From Chrysogorgia sp. JL179-B06 (lineage: Eukaryota > Cnidaria > Anthozoa > Scleralcyonacea > Chrysogorgiidae), in contig JAYKKM010000226.1 in NCBI GenBank assembly GCA_035772405.1, positions 806,001 through 870,000 on the forward strand: 64,000 nucleotides of DNA, in the 5' to 3' direction. The notes beneath the pieces were generated by a model, which had not been told where the DNA came from, did not search any database, and worked only from the letters and a program-made list of their open reading frames with translations. Below are positions 56,401-64,000 of this stretch, one piece after another; the first letter of the stretch is position 1, and each line of letters begins with the position of its first letter. Made by a program: the position numbers and the translations under genes.

Positions 56401-57906
56401 TGTGGAACAGAATGCATCTTAAAAACAAGTTGGCGTTTTTCTTGATAAATGAAGGAAATATCACTAGAAAAAAGCCAGCATCAGGGCAGCATGTTATTTA
56501 TCGAAAACATATATATATGTTGATGTTATCGGCCGATATAAGCCTGAAAGTTGCCGATTATCTGCTTCTACCGATAAATATCCGATTATCGTCTCATCCC
56601 TAGTAATAAAGTTTACATACTAGCAGGTATTTTCTAATTGTTGGTGTTACTATAATTAAATGTAAAATGAAATAAAAATAAACTACACTTTTACATACCT
56701 TGCTTTATGGGAATTCTTTGAAACAAGCTTTATCACAGACTCTGTGTTGCTAACACTTCCATCAGTCAGCACAAAAACTTGACGTGGTAGACCCTTTATC
56801 TGGGCTGCACTAAAGATATCTTTTAAAGGGTCAAATATCTCTGTTCCACCAAGATCAGCTTGTAGTCCTTCAACATGCTTCACTGCAATCTCCAAGTTTT
56901 CCTGGTTGTAAGGGATACTCTCGGGAAAGAGCTTTTCATACGAACTTCCAAAGCCAATGATATTGAAAAAACATCCCTCTTGGATGCTTTTTAAGAAAAG
57001 AAGGAGTGTTTGAGCTGCATCACTAATGTATTGCCCCTCCATGCTACCACTGCGATCAACAACAAAAACAAATTCACATGCAGCTTGTGTGCATAAACTG
57101 TCACCTTTAAACTCTGGAAAGAAGCTGACCATAACAGCAGTGCTTTTTTGGAAGTCATTTTCACCATCAGAGAGACCTGGTTCCACTATTACTAGTGGTT
57201 TGTGAGGTTCTTTGGGACGAACTAGAATTACCACATCCTTCTGTCTTTCTTCCTCCAAATCCAGACCAACATTAATAACTTGACCAGAAAGCTGTGTTCT
57301 AATCTGGTGGGATGGTGATGTTACTTCAGCAATACCATCAGCGCCACTGATAACCAGCTCGAATTTATAAGACACTGGGCCTTTTGCATGTTTGACAGGA
57401 TTTTCTTCTCTCCCGGGTATAGGTTCCAGTGGATCAGAACTACCGGCAGGTGTATATCGGGGTTTCAACACCGTTGGGAGAACAAATCTCACAGAACCAT
57501 CAGGTTCAACGTCGAGTTCACCGACCATGGTGAGATGAATCTCGGCTTTTTTACCTGGAGGGAGATTACCAAGAACTATGCTAAAGATGTCGCCTTTTTT
57601 CTCTTCTCCAAATGCGGCAGTACGCCCACTGGCAATGGCTTCCTGGTAGAGCTCCTTCGCCTTTTCTTTCTCATGTATTTTAGCTCGTATCTTCTTTCCA
57701 TCGATTATTGCTTCTAGGTCGACCACGGCGTAGGAATCGTCAACGGGAGTTCGGAAAAACACTTCTAGCGGGTCAGAAGAGTCATTCTTGTAGGTAAACG
57801 ATGAACGGAACCCGACAACGTAGCCTTGCAAAAATGCTCGAACTGAAATTTCCTTCAATGGAACCGACTCATCCGTTTCTCGAATAAATAGTCCTATTAG
57901 CTCCAT
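38413..57906 (-). CDS. VWA5A: VWA5A-like protein (VIT + VWA domains), copy B, complete three-exon gene
   Basis: Exon 1 56699-57906, exon 2 51179-51293, exon 3 38413-39450; introns of 5.4 and 11.7 kb. The joined frame is 2361 bp, 786 residues plus stop, close to vertebrate VWA5A. Splice junctions: AAG/GTATGT, AAAG/GTGTTT, AAAG/GTACCT and CAATAG/GTAATC. The VIT domain is about residues 1-130. The VWA domain starts near 275, with MIDAS residues in DRSGS (284-288), Thr355 (GGTE) and Asp382 (TDGS), and extends through exon 2 (FGIGSGASTEL). Exon 3 gives IRSLKKAMQPAVTSAKV, SLTAFIAIDEDQKEPV, a Ser/Arg-rich linker (SPKSRSKGSAEKSRSKR) and the C-terminal QMASGAWRLTTELAGVVG..ETIWATVIALSYL domain of the family. 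Function is poorly known. Introns are filled with Ngaro, BEL/Pao, Tigger and MITE insertions, yet all junctions are intact. Confidence 0.93.
40247..40412 (+). repeat. ~24-bp minisatellite (CAACCTCTTCGGAGGA)
   Basis: About seven degenerate copies of CAACCTCTTCGGAGGACAA (with CTAAA/ATT variants) in intron 2 of the VWA5A-like copy B. An open frame runs through it only because the unit length is a multiple of three. Confidence 0.8.
40629..40755. repeat. ATCCGGCCGGATAT repeat, hAT-like terminus
   Basis: TAGGGGTGCACCGGAT begins a block of short palindromic units (ATTATCCGGCCGGATATTTTC). hAT elements of the charlie type often start with such a motif. The right terminus was not found, so this is a partial copy. 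Confidence 0.5.
41476..42275 (-). mobile_element. Retroelement remnant with gag-like coding segment and repeated flanks
   Basis: CACTTGGTTTTATCACTAGT-type sequence at about 41477-41550 recurs at about 42206-42275 in the same orientation (AATTCACTTGGTTTTATCA; CTTTTATTAG; TCAAACTTCACA). This resembles direct terminal repeats. Between them, minus-strand frames read NLDKILHHIEALSSVVR, VKFEKGKTIEDVEKWGAELE and EEKVNDTNVEITYLG, a coiled region like the gag N-terminus of BEL/Pao elements. DRPVQFLCPLELFCD (about 41745) is a pol/integrase C-terminal-like block, so the body is internally deleted. Confidence 0.5.
42330..42735. repeat. ~22-bp minisatellite (ACTTAGCGTAACGTCTTACA)
   Basis: About 17 imperfect copies of TAGCGTAACGTCTTACAACT with CTCACAACT and TTTCAACTT variants, in intron 2 of the VWA5A-like copy B. 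Non-coding. Confidence 0.85.
43205..43240. repeat. (CT)n microsatellite
   Basis: CTCTCTCTCTCTCTC with a few interruptions. Confidence 0.7.
43525..43680. repeat. AGGATCCT-rich block at the copy B boundary
   Basis: At least ten GGATCCT/AGATCCTA/GGATGCTGA motifs in 150 bp. The part from 43609 matches position 1 onward, so the A/B similarity starts within this repeat. Copy A probably continues left of the window. Confidence 0.7.
43990..44223. repeat. ~190-bp satellite unit, copy B, left of the Ngaro insertion
   Basis: Corresponds to 714-905 in copy A. The Ngaro-like element interrupts it within GATCAATATTTAACCG; the continuation resumes at 50190. Confidence 0.75.
44224..44394 (+). repeat. Ngaro split direct repeat A1 (promoter-bearing)
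   Basis: Starts AAATGTATTTTATTATATCA and contains a TATATAAACACTGGC box (44319-44333), a plausible transcription start for the element. It is matched by A2 at 49531-49681 with one or two differences, then the two diverge after CGCTACGTC. Confidence 0.85.
44375..45190 (+). pseudogene. Ngaro ORF1 (gag-like) remnant
   Basis: GC-rich sequence with overlapping frames (MPRISRNSLSSLFPLEIMPI from 44379; MPMQPIRLPKTSVTSLPACF from 44525; MPNLLDDPFALYEPLFSLWE from 44961). No domain is recognisable and the frame shifts several times. Position between A1 and pol suggests gag-like ORF1. Confidence 0.35.
45420..47640 (+). repeat. GC-rich minisatellite array inside the Ngaro element
   Basis: About 20 units. 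In 45420-46390 the unit is roughly 90-105 bp (TTCGCGTGCGGTTAGCCCTC, CATCGTTTCGCACCGCTGTC, G-run, GTTCGTCTCCTT). In 46390-47640 the units are longer and more diverged (TTAGCGATCGGTTCGCACCG, CTGTTCGG, G-runs, CTTCGCTGCCTCTACTCC, GGGGAGGCTCGTTACGTCGC). G-runs reach 19 bases at about 47537-47555. Open frames here are repeat artefacts. The array expanded within the element between ORF1 and pol. Confidence 0.85.
48012..48830 (+). pseudogene. Ngaro reverse transcriptase / RNase H, catalytic motif lost
   Basis: Frame pieces read FGPVAVPPVATLQCSPFGVI, PEKNQPGKWR, HSSERYLLGLRCRNQYYVDL, NLPFGLRSAPFLF and ALLEWILRCNYN, then SVFGRLGLPLRVPPRALGIE, LDSVRQLVRL and RRELAWWFEF. Where related elements have YLDDFxVLSPP the sequence is HYHRCFVLSPP: the Asp-Asp pair is gone. 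The segment after GKWR that normally contains the first catalytic Asp is deleted (GKWR joins to IHSSERYLL-like sequence within 20 residues). The enzyme is dead. Confidence 0.8.
48830..49191 (+). pseudogene. Ngaro tyrosine recombinase, C-terminal catalytic part
   Basis: In the frame ending at 49191: HDICLVLALQHFLAYRGLSA, SSHSFRIGAAAEAGVPAHLI and QVLGRWSSSAYRES. The H-x-x-R pair (HSFR), the following GRW and the nucleophile Tyr (SSSAY) are all present, so the C-terminal catalytic half looks intact. The N-terminal half with the first Arg is shortened or fused to the RNase H region. It integrates or excises circular DNA copies in related elements. Confidence 0.8.
49229..50189 (+). repeat. Ngaro 3' repeats B1-A2-B2
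   Basis: B1 (49229-49530) starts GGAGGAGGTTCCGTTGGTTG and ends GTGTGGGTAGTTAA. A2 (49531-49681) repeats A1, then 205 bp of unique 3' sequence follows. B2 (49888-50189) is a near-identical repeat of B1 ending GGGTAGTTAAC at the target. The high identity between repeats indicates a recent insertion or gene conversion. Confidence 0.88.
50375..51150. mobile_element. Satellite-bearing element inserted in copy B only
   Basis: Copy A reads AGGATCTTAATATTAAGTTT at about 1088-1107. Copy B splits the same sequence with ACTAGAAATACGAATATCGC...GGGCGAGGGGATT. The insert has the same organisation as 14559-15425, including ~190-bp units (50510-50930) and a GC-rich hairpin near its right end (GCCTTCGGCCGGCGCTTCGC). 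It lies 29 bp from the end of exon 2 of VWA5A copy B. Confidence 0.75.
52211..52401. repeat. Foldback hairpin (about 72-bp arms)
   Basis: AGAAATATAATTTCTGCCTA, GACTAAAACATTTTGGCAAA and TCCAAACCCATAGAAGATA pair with TATCTTCTGTGGGTTTGGA, TTTGCTAAAATGTTTTAGTG and CAGAAATTATATTTCTTT. A small MITE in intron 1 of VWA5A copy B, lost from copy A. Confidence 0.85.
52988..53655 (+). pseudogene. Tigger/pogo-like transposon, 5' terminus and transposase C-terminus
   Basis: TA followed by CAGTGGAGCCTCGATATAGC at 52986 is a Tigger-type end. Tandem GACTCGGTATAACG units follow. The frame 53251-53595 encodes the transposase C-terminal tail: AEDADDMPNLAQVF-like (NADDMPNLAQVF), SFPEEKVNTWLNV, QMTEDNSISSVVEEP and an acidic run. 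The DDE catalytic part is absent. The 3' end is replaced by BEL/Pao sequence. Confidence 0.65.
53939..55546 (+). pseudogene. BEL/Pao integrase region
   Basis: Frame 53939-54556 reads CLWKVLRVVEAEKCL, LILPxxHxxT-like FARLIIEDAHNRTLHGGVAS with the zinc-binding His pair, ERWWIEKLRRLVKTEIHNCY with CYKCKRY (H2C2 finger), then FQTVGVDFAGPLEYK, the first integrase Asp. After a stop it continues YTCAASRAVYLDLLPDLTAA and TRMVSDNGKTFIATARWL, the second Asp. The next frame has NNRANRPLGYMEEDFELPPL and TPNTLIHG. Frame breaks at 54555 and 54835 (poly-T) inactivate it. Last frame: LDRPLQLLYPMELK (55320), the pol C-terminus. Confidence 0.9.
55547..55768 (+). repeat. BEL/Pao 3' LTR
   Basis: Begins TGACGAGAATAAG right after a polypurine tract AAGAAAGGGGGAGAG and ends TTCCCCACA, 222 bp, with an AATAAA-type signal (AAATAAACC) near 55708. 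No matching 5' LTR was found in the window, and the left side of the element joins Tigger sequence at about 53655. Confidence 0.7.
55807..56602. mobile_element. hAT-type MITE (TAGGGAT...ATCCCTA), copy B
   Basis: Same insertion as 4032-4459 in copy A, flanked by GTCATAAA and GTAATAAA. It has about 370 bp of extra internal sequence, which includes the AACCTCGTACCCAGG hairpin at 56067. Confidence 0.8.
56067..56105. repeat. AACCTCGTACCCAGG hairpin
   Basis: AACCTCGTACCCAGGCTCTT is followed directly by its near-complement CTAGCCTGGGTACGAGGTT. The same end sequence occurs at about 16751 and about 32983-33025, so it is the end of an abundant MITE family. Confidence 0.75.
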
Positions 57907-58105
57907 TCTAGCTAACAGTCAAGGGAGTGAAACCACTGATTTGTAGAATTAAAGTGTTCGGATTCTTGACTACGAAGTGCAGACTGCGAAAGTTACTGAA
58001 CGAGCGCATAAGTAGAGTCTTAGCTCCCCCCCTAAAAATAGGCTGCGAATCTCATTGGCTCAGGAAATAATCAGTAGCTTGAAAGTTGAAGCTGGAGTTT
58101 ATAGA

Positions 58106-59457
58106 CTGGGATTTTTAAGATAAAATCGTTGTATCTTAGCAATGGCTGAACGCTTTCCTTTAATATTTTTTTCATTCTTCTTTAATAAAAGGAATATTAT
58201 ATAAAGGAATCTATGAGGCGCAAAAGATCGATCAAACGGCTTCGCGTCGCACTCAACGCGCCGTCGCAAGTAGTGATCGTCAATAAAAATCAATCTTTGA
58301 GGCAAAATAGAAAAACAATTCGATACTAGTCTTTTTTTATTCGTCTTGAAGTCTCTTAGGATGGGGAGTAACTATGGTTAGGATAACATCCAGTTGTTAA
58401 ATGCCCGTATGTTGCTTCTATAGTTTCGCACAATAACTTGAACAAAATGGTTTGTTAATACGCGGCCAGACATTGTTTGTCAATTTGACACCACTATTAT
58501 CAAACAAACACTTGAATATAACAAGACCGTCATTTTTGGCAGAATTTTTCATGTTTTAAAAATATAAAAACATCTTCGAGAACAATGAAAAATAGCTATA
58601 AAGCGGTTAAATAAATTAAATTATATATATATGCTGTCAGTTTCCGTTTATATACGTATTTTATTTTTCTTCTTCGACCGGCTGCATGTCAGGCGGGCGT
58701 AGAGAGCCTATAAACAAACGATATCGTCCATTTGTCAATTTAACATTAGAAATATCATAGACAAAAACGAAAACATGAAAAATTCTGCCAAAAATGACGC
58801 AATATTGCGCAAAGTCTTGTTATATTCAAGTGGTTGTTTGATAATAGTGGTGTCAAATTGACAAACAATGTCTGGCCGCGTTGATTAACAAACCATTTTG
58901 TTCAAGTTTATATTGTGCAAAATATAGAAGCAACATACGGTATTTAACAACTGGATGTTATCCTAACAGACTTCAAGACGAATGTAAAAAGACTAGTATC
59001 GAATTGCTTTTCTATTTTGCCTCAAAGATTGATTTTTATTGTGACAATCACTACTTGCGACGGCGCGTTGAGTGACGAAGCGACAGCATGGCTCCAGCTT
59101 CGCAGCTCCAGCTTGAAGCTGGAACCAGACTGGGATTTTTAAGATAAAATCGCTGTATAATGCTTTCCTTTAATATTTTTTTTCATTCTTCTTTAATAAA
59201 AGGAATATTATATAAAGGAATCTATGAGGCGCTAGCGGTTGTAGATTTTTCTGGTTAACGTGCAAAAGTTTAGACATCGAACGTCTTCGCGCAGATTGAA
59301 ACTGGACTAAAATCGTTCTATTTTCGCAATGGCTATGTGTATTGCTATAATATTTTTTTTCATTCTTCTTTAATAAAAGGTACATTATATAATGGAATCT
59401 ATGAGGCCCTACCGGTTGTAGATTTCTCTGGTTACGATTTTATCTTAAAAATCCCAG
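58106..59457. repeat. Long inverted repeat (foldback element), copy B
   Basis: Begins CTGGGATTTTTAAGATAAAA and ends TTATCTTAAAAATCCCAG. The left arm (58106-58560) is collinear with copy A (5977-6510). The central spacer (about 58556-58775) runs in the opposite direction to copy A. The terminal sub-unit array (59125-59457) is likewise in reverse orientation and has two sub-units rather than three. It fills the head-to-head interval between the VWA5A-like and SLC37-like start codons. Confidence 0.8.
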
Positions 59458-59716
59458 TCTGGCTCCAGCTTCAAGCTGGAGCTGGAGCTGCGAAGCTGGA
59501 GCTTCTCCAACTGGGTATTCTGTGGCCGGGTGGGTATGGAAAAGGCGTGCGGGCGGGATTAGCACCCGCACGTCTCCGCGAAGAGTCTGGGAACGAGAAT
59601 GATTTTACACCCGGAGGGGGGGGGGGAGGGGGTTGCCACGTTAATCATGTTGCATTGAAATTTGAAAGATCGAATTATTTAATAACTCGAAATAGAAATA
59701 AAAATTAAATAGAAAT

Positions 59717-59986
59717 ATGGTAACTGCCTTGAAAATCGGTCAAGTCTACTGTTTAATAATAACATGGTTGTCCTACGCCAGTACATATCTTCTTCGTAAA
59801 CCTCTTGGAGTTATCAAACCGGATCTAGAAAAAACTCTTCATTTAAAAAAGTCTCAAATGGGTTGGCTTGACGCTTCTCTGCTCTTGCCTTATGCAGTAA
59901 TGCAAATGTTGCTTGGAGGTTTAGGGGATAAAATTGGAGCTCGAAAAGCTTTATCAATTTGTCTGATAGGTTCAGCACTATCTATG
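59717..59986 (+). CDS. SLC37-like sugar-phosphate transporter, first coding exon
   Basis: ATG at 59717, 90 codons, ending CTATG/GTAAGT with intron phase 0. It encodes MVTALKIGQVYCLIITWLSY, ASTYLLRKPLGVIKPDL, then MGWLDASLLLPYAVMQMLLG and GLGDKIGARKALSICLIGSA: the first three membrane segments of a major-facilitator protein. The YxLRKxxGVxKxxL segment and the GLGDKIGAR loop fit the SLC37/organophosphate:phosphate antiporter family, which exchanges glucose-6-phosphate for phosphate at the ER membrane in characterised members. It is divergent to VWA5A copy B, 1.8 kb away. The remaining exons lie outside the window to the right. A bacterial-type homologue is excluded by the splice donor. Confidence 0.78.
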
Positions 59987-60179
59987 GTAAGTTTATGGAT
60001 CACTTCGCGTTGTACAAGTATCAGTTTAAAATAGTCTTAATAGTTTATAATTTGAAGTTTTGAAGTTATTGGGTGTTGTAGCACCTCGTGTAAGAAAGAG
60101 TGAATCTGATTGGTTAATGGATTTTCTAGTTTAAAAATATTTAAATAGATGTGTTTTTTGTATGCATTATAAAGGACAC

Positions 60180-60252
60180 CTGACTCTAATCTTAACCCTA
60201 ACCCTTCCCCCACACCAAATAAGTCATCCTAACCCTTCCCCCACACCAAATA
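60180..60252. repeat. Tandem CCTAACCCTTCCCCCACACC repeat
   Basis: CCTAACCCTTCCCCCACACC-AAATAA occurs twice in tandem, preceded by a telomere-like TTAACCCTAACCC. Intronic. Confidence 0.6.
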
Positions 60253-60258
60253 AAGACC

Positions 60259-60435
60259 CATCTACACGATACAATTCATCGTATACAATTGTCATTCTGG
60301 CATACATTGTCGTATACGGTTGTCGTACTGGTGTATGCAATTGTTTGCACACATGGCGAATGCTGAGACGCGTGTACAGAATTTGATCACATACACCAAG
60401 ATCACAATCGTATACAACAAATCGTATCATGTAGA
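60259..60435. mobile_element. Inverted-repeat MITE (about 177 bp)
   Basis: ATCTACACGATACAATTCAT at the left and ATCGTATCATGTAGAT at the right pair over about 34 bp with mismatches; internal CGTATAC motifs repeat. Target duplication unclear. In the first intron of the SLC37-like gene. Confidence 0.7.
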
Positions 60436-60825
60436 TAGGCTTTAACACTTATAATAAGTCATCCGATCTCCCCTTGATCCTCATACCATGTTCTTGGCCA
60501 ATGAACGTAGTAGACCTTACGAGAGGTGCTCTATCACGGTACAATGCCCAAAATTGGAAAGTGACATCAATGTTTAACAAACAGAAAGTTTGGTGAACAG
60601 ATTCTTTCGCATGCTCATGTCAGGTCAATATGTTTGAGCAGGGGCTTGGATAAAGTCTACTAAAAATCTTACATGGTACTCTCGGTAATCATAATATATA
60701 TTGTATGCTCGCACATATGATATAGTATTGTATACAAATACAATCTAATTTTATGAATACAAATTGGAGGTGAAGAATCAGTAGCTAACTGCATGCAGAC
60801 AAAGAACATTTGAACATTTTCTATA

Positions 60826-60930
60826 GGTGACCTATAATGAAACCTATTAGCCTATAGATGCCTATAGGTGCCTATAGGCTTCTATAGGAAATTGGAACAT
60901 TGCCTATAGGTGCCTATAGACTTTTTCTGT
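60826..60930. repeat. CCTATAGG minisatellite
   Basis: Repeated GCCTATAGGTGCCTATAGGC motifs, each a short palindrome. Confidence 0.75.
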
Positions 60931-61254
60931 AAGGGAAATGTTGTCCATAGATCAAACTTTGTGTCTGTGCTGCCAGCCACCTCTGAGATTAATGCTCTAA
61001 TGCCACCATGATCAGTAGACTACAATCCTAGCCAAAAGTCCTTGGGACATCAACTGCAAACAGTGATGTATCCCAACAATTTTGGCCATGATTGTCTGAA
61101 AATGGTGAATTGAAAGTATATAATCGAAGAAAAAGCAGTTTATTTACATTGCAAGTGCAACATAGTAAAAAGTGTACATTCAGACAAAACGAGCCCCAAT
61201 CTCTGCTCAACCCCGGTCAGCCAAAACTAGTGTTGCTTAACGGAAAGTTTTTTG

Positions 61255-62062
61255 TTGCATTGCATGAGAATGGATATTTAGTTTTCTTCTAAACTTTTTA
61301 ATTTTAGAGAAATTTGGCTTTGTTTATCATATTTTTGGCACAAAGGCTTGGCAATATTGACATGTTCTTTCTGATTTCGGGAAGAAATATAATCTTGTAT
61401 AACGCCATATATTTATAAAACACAGTTCAGCTGAAGACAATCACGCTTTGATTCAGGATACTGTAACGTCAAACTTGTGCAGCAAACTCTTTCATTTTCA
61501 TGTACAACAATCCAGTAACATGCAGTATACATGATTTGAGAATTTTAAATACTGTATTTGTTGTCTGATAATTATTTAAAAAATATTTATATATTTTGCC
61601 AGTGATAATTTTTAATTCCACTAGTGCATACACCTACGTCATCTGGAAGTGCTAAATGTATTGGCCAATCAGAAGTAGCAGGGATTCCTGCTAATAACAT
61701 CTTGTGGTAAATTGAAGGCTGCCATTTTTGTTCTGATTGTGGGGAATGCGGTTGATCCCATTATTTTTTGACGTCATTGATACGTGATAGAAACACTATG
61801 CAAAGAAACCCTTTACAATAGCATGACAGTCTATTGTGCAGATTTCTATTCATGCTATTGTGAAGAATTTCTTTTCAGTTTTCATAGTGTTTCTATTGCT
61901 CAATGATGTCAGAAATTAACGGGAGTGACCATTTCACCTGCAATCAGAACAAATATGGAAACCTTTAATTTACCAAAAACATGATATACAAACTCAAATT
62001 TCTCTAAAACTAAAAAGATTAGAAGAAAACTAAAACACATTCTCATGTTGTGGGAGTGGAGT
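61255..62062. mobile_element. Large foldback element with internal insertion
   Basis: The left arm (61255-61340: TTAGTTTTCTTCTAAAC, TTTTAGAGAAATTTGGC, TATCATATTTTTGG) pairs with the right arm (61975-62062). Inner arms TGGTAAATTGAAGG..TTTTTGTTCTGATTG (61707) and CAATCAGAACAAATATGG..TTTAATTTACCA (61940-61977) also pair, as do ATAGAAACACTATG and CATAGTGTTTCTAT. The sequence 61341-61704 interrupts the left arm and looks like a later insertion. Non-coding. Confidence 0.75.
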
Positions 62063-62259
62063 GCATGTACTAATAAAATAACAACTAATAAAATAACAAC
62101 TAATAAAAACTCTACTTTCTAAAGTTTTGGTGCTGATCGGGAAGAGAATGCTCGATCACCATAGGTGGTGGATTTAACAGATGTAGTGGTCAAATAGAAA
62201 CATTTAGAGGATCACAATATCCATGAAGCAGAATATTTCTCAATAAGCAATCATGTAAG

Positions 62260-64000
62260 ATCTAATAGGTATTAAGAAGAATCTTGAAATTAATCCTTTC
62301 CTCAATCAGAAGCCAGTGTAGGTCCATTAGAATCGGTGTCATCTGATATGAGCGTCTCGATCCAGTTATAAGTCGTGTTGCAGTGTTCTGGATCCTGTGA
62401 ACAGGGACGTAGCGACCGGGGGGTGTGGGGGGTGTAACACCCCCCCCCCAATAATTGTTTGTGTGTAATTTCAGGTAAATTTCTGGGTGATTTAGGCTGA
62501 TATTCAGGTAAATTATAAGCCTGTTGACAGGCAAACGTGGAATTTAAAAGCGAACGCAAGCTAAGAATACTAAATTTTTGTTGCATTTCCGGGCTTTCTG
62601 AGGGTCTAAATACTCAAAATTTTCTCAGCATCTCGGGAGAGCATTCCCCAGACCCCCCTACTACAAGGGAATAGGAAGCTGGTCAGGAGTATCTTATTGA
62701 ATTAAAATAGAAATTTAGCAAAATATGTAAATTTGAAAGCAGAATTATTTGAAATCGTATATTAATCAAATGTCTCTGAAATGGCCAAATGAAAGAGGTA
62801 TAGCAATGTCTGTGAAATGGCGTAATGAAAGAGGTAGAGAAGACTCTGAAAAGGCCGTTTCCGGCGATCTAGGGACTCCAAATTTTCCCGCTCGGCGCCA
62901 ACCACGGTGGCGCCTCGCAGTAATTACTAACCTAATCAAATCTGTCCGCCCCCCAAACTTTACCAAGCCTCCTACGCCCCTGCCTAGTAGATTTAGCCAT
63001 GTATTCCATTGTGCAAATGCATTTTCTCAAAAGAAACACCAGCTACTTGAATGTATTCATGAACAAAACACACTAAATTTCAAACACTGCTTTCAGGTAA
63101 TGTATGATGTAAAAATCAGGTAACTTGGAAGGACACCCCCCCCCCCCCCCCAACGACAAGGTCTTCGCTACGTCCCTGCCTGTGAAGCTTATCTTTTTTA
63201 TCATTTAGATATAATGTACCATATAGAAGGCTATTACATATACTGTAGTCTAATTATGAAATTGCAAGACAATTTAAAAACATCTAAAAGTCCATCATCT
63301 GGAAATGCGTCATCCAAATTTGTCCAATTGTCCTTCTGGCAAGAGTAGCTTTCTTACAAGTTTCATTGACATGATTATTATAAGACAAATTCTTAGCCTT
63401 CTCCTTAACTTCTATTCAGGTGTCTCCAGCACGATAGTAATATCCAGTTGTGTTGGCTGCTTTTGTGAACTGTGAAGTGAAATGTAGGACTTCTGTCTTT
63501 CCAGGATTACTCAGAAGCATATTCTTGGTGTTCCAAAGGAATACATATTCTACGCATTTCCGAAGAGTGTGAAGTGTATAGGTGGAATGCTCAGGGTTCG
63601 TGACAGTGATATAGATTTGGGTGTCGTCCGCGTAGAACATGCAGTTCTGGTTGTGATCATGTACAACTTGAAGACGTGCAATATAGAGGATAAATAATAA
63701 ACAGCCCTATACGGGACACTGATATTCAAGGCACCTTGGTGAAGATGTAAATTGTCACCTATAGTTACTCTTTGAGACCAACCATGTAGGTATAGGATGT
63801 AAATCTCTGAAGAACTGTACCAGTATAGTATATGGAATATGTCAAACGCTGTCAGATGTCAAAAACGCTGCAGATAGATCTAATTAAGAGTACCAAAACC
63901 ACTTCTTCATAACGGTCGAAGGTAATCAAAATGTCATTAGTTACCCTTAATAAAGCCGTTTCTGTCGAGTGATTCTGCCTGTAGAATGCAGACTGAAGAC
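62260..64000 (-). pseudogene. LINE reverse transcriptase, interrupted and running off the right edge
   Basis: Right part (63187-64000): after frameshifts, LSAAFLTSDSVDIFHIPYT-like sequence, CLLFILYIARLQVVHDHNQ and MFYADDTQIYITVTNPEHST with the YADD catalytic motif, then NPGKTEVLHFTSQF. Left part (62262-62401): RIQNTATRLITGSRRSYQMT and PILMDLHWLLIEERINFKIL, the C-terminal region. The two parts are separated by a 777-bp element at 62402-63178. CR1/L2-like by motif order. Confidence 0.8.
62402..63178. mobile_element. hAT-type element (777 bp) inserted in the LINE
   Basis: Begins CAGGGACGTAGCGACC and ends CGCTACGTCCCTG, inverted repeats typical of hAT. The target duplication CCTGTGAA is perfect (62394-62401; 63179-63186). 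C-runs lie near both ends. The interior has a duplicated block around GAAATGGC..AATGAAAGAGGTA (62778-62835). No transposase was recognised. Confidence 0.92.

Noticed and set aside
59717..59986. Bacterial GlpT/UhpT-type transporter by horizontal transfer
   Set aside because: A canonical splice donor, surrounding eukaryotic introns and a separate spliced last exon argue for an animal SLC37-like gene.

Overview
This is an animal genome window, very rich in transposable elements and AT-rich overall. The metazoan host genes are spliced: a VIT/VWA-domain gene of the VWA5A family, and exons of an SLC37-like sugar-phosphate transporter. Around them lie CR1/L2-like LINEs, BEL/Pao and tyrosine-recombinase retroelements, hAT, Tigger and THAP-type DNA transposons, and many foldback MITEs. 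The mix, together with MITE ends such as CTGGGTACGAGGTT, suggests a marine invertebrate, most likely a cnidarian (coral or sea anemone). That assignment is inference, because no ribosomal or mitochondrial marker is present.

Layout. (1) 1-8.3 kb is copy A of a segmental duplication. It carries exons 2 and 1 of a VWA5A-like gene on the minus strand, plus LINE, hAT, Tigger and long-inverted-repeat insertions. (2) 8.8-24.7 kb is repeat-dense: a TATA-minisatellite element, a near-complete LINE, a third copy of a ~190-bp satellite, a degenerate region with a PIF1-type helicase and an unknown ORF, a THAP-exon element, a second LINE and an RPA-like OB-fold pseudogene. (3) 24.7-27.6 kb is a very AT-rich island with small ORFs tightly packed on both strands. 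It shows TATA boxes about 40 nt upstream of ATGs, a divergent promoter, a Rep-like ORF and three tandem members of one small protein family. It looks like a degenerate endogenous viral or plasmid-like element and is the strongest candidate for something undescribed. (4) 27.6-38 kb holds LINE fragments, a last exon of an SLC37-like gene, foldback MITEs, a tyrosine-recombinase retroelement and BEL/Pao remains. (5) 38.4-57.9 kb is copy B of the VWA5A-like gene. Its three coding exons join to an uninterrupted reading frame of 786 residues. Intron 2 contains a whole Ngaro-like element with split direct repeats; intron 1 contains Tigger, BEL/Pao and hAT-MITE sequence. (6) 58-59.5 kb is the copy-B long inverted repeat, followed by the first coding exon of the SLC37-like gene at 59.7 kb. 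VWA5A and SLC37 are therefore head to head. (7) 60-64 kb is intronic sequence with MITEs, a large foldback and a LINE interrupted by an 8-bp-TSD element.

Copies A and B give natural empty-site comparisons for several insertions, and show that the spacer of a long inverted repeat has flipped between the copies. All mobile-element reading frames seen here carry frameshifts, stops or lost catalytic residues. Only the VWA5A-like copy B and the SLC37-like exons look like intact host coding sequence.
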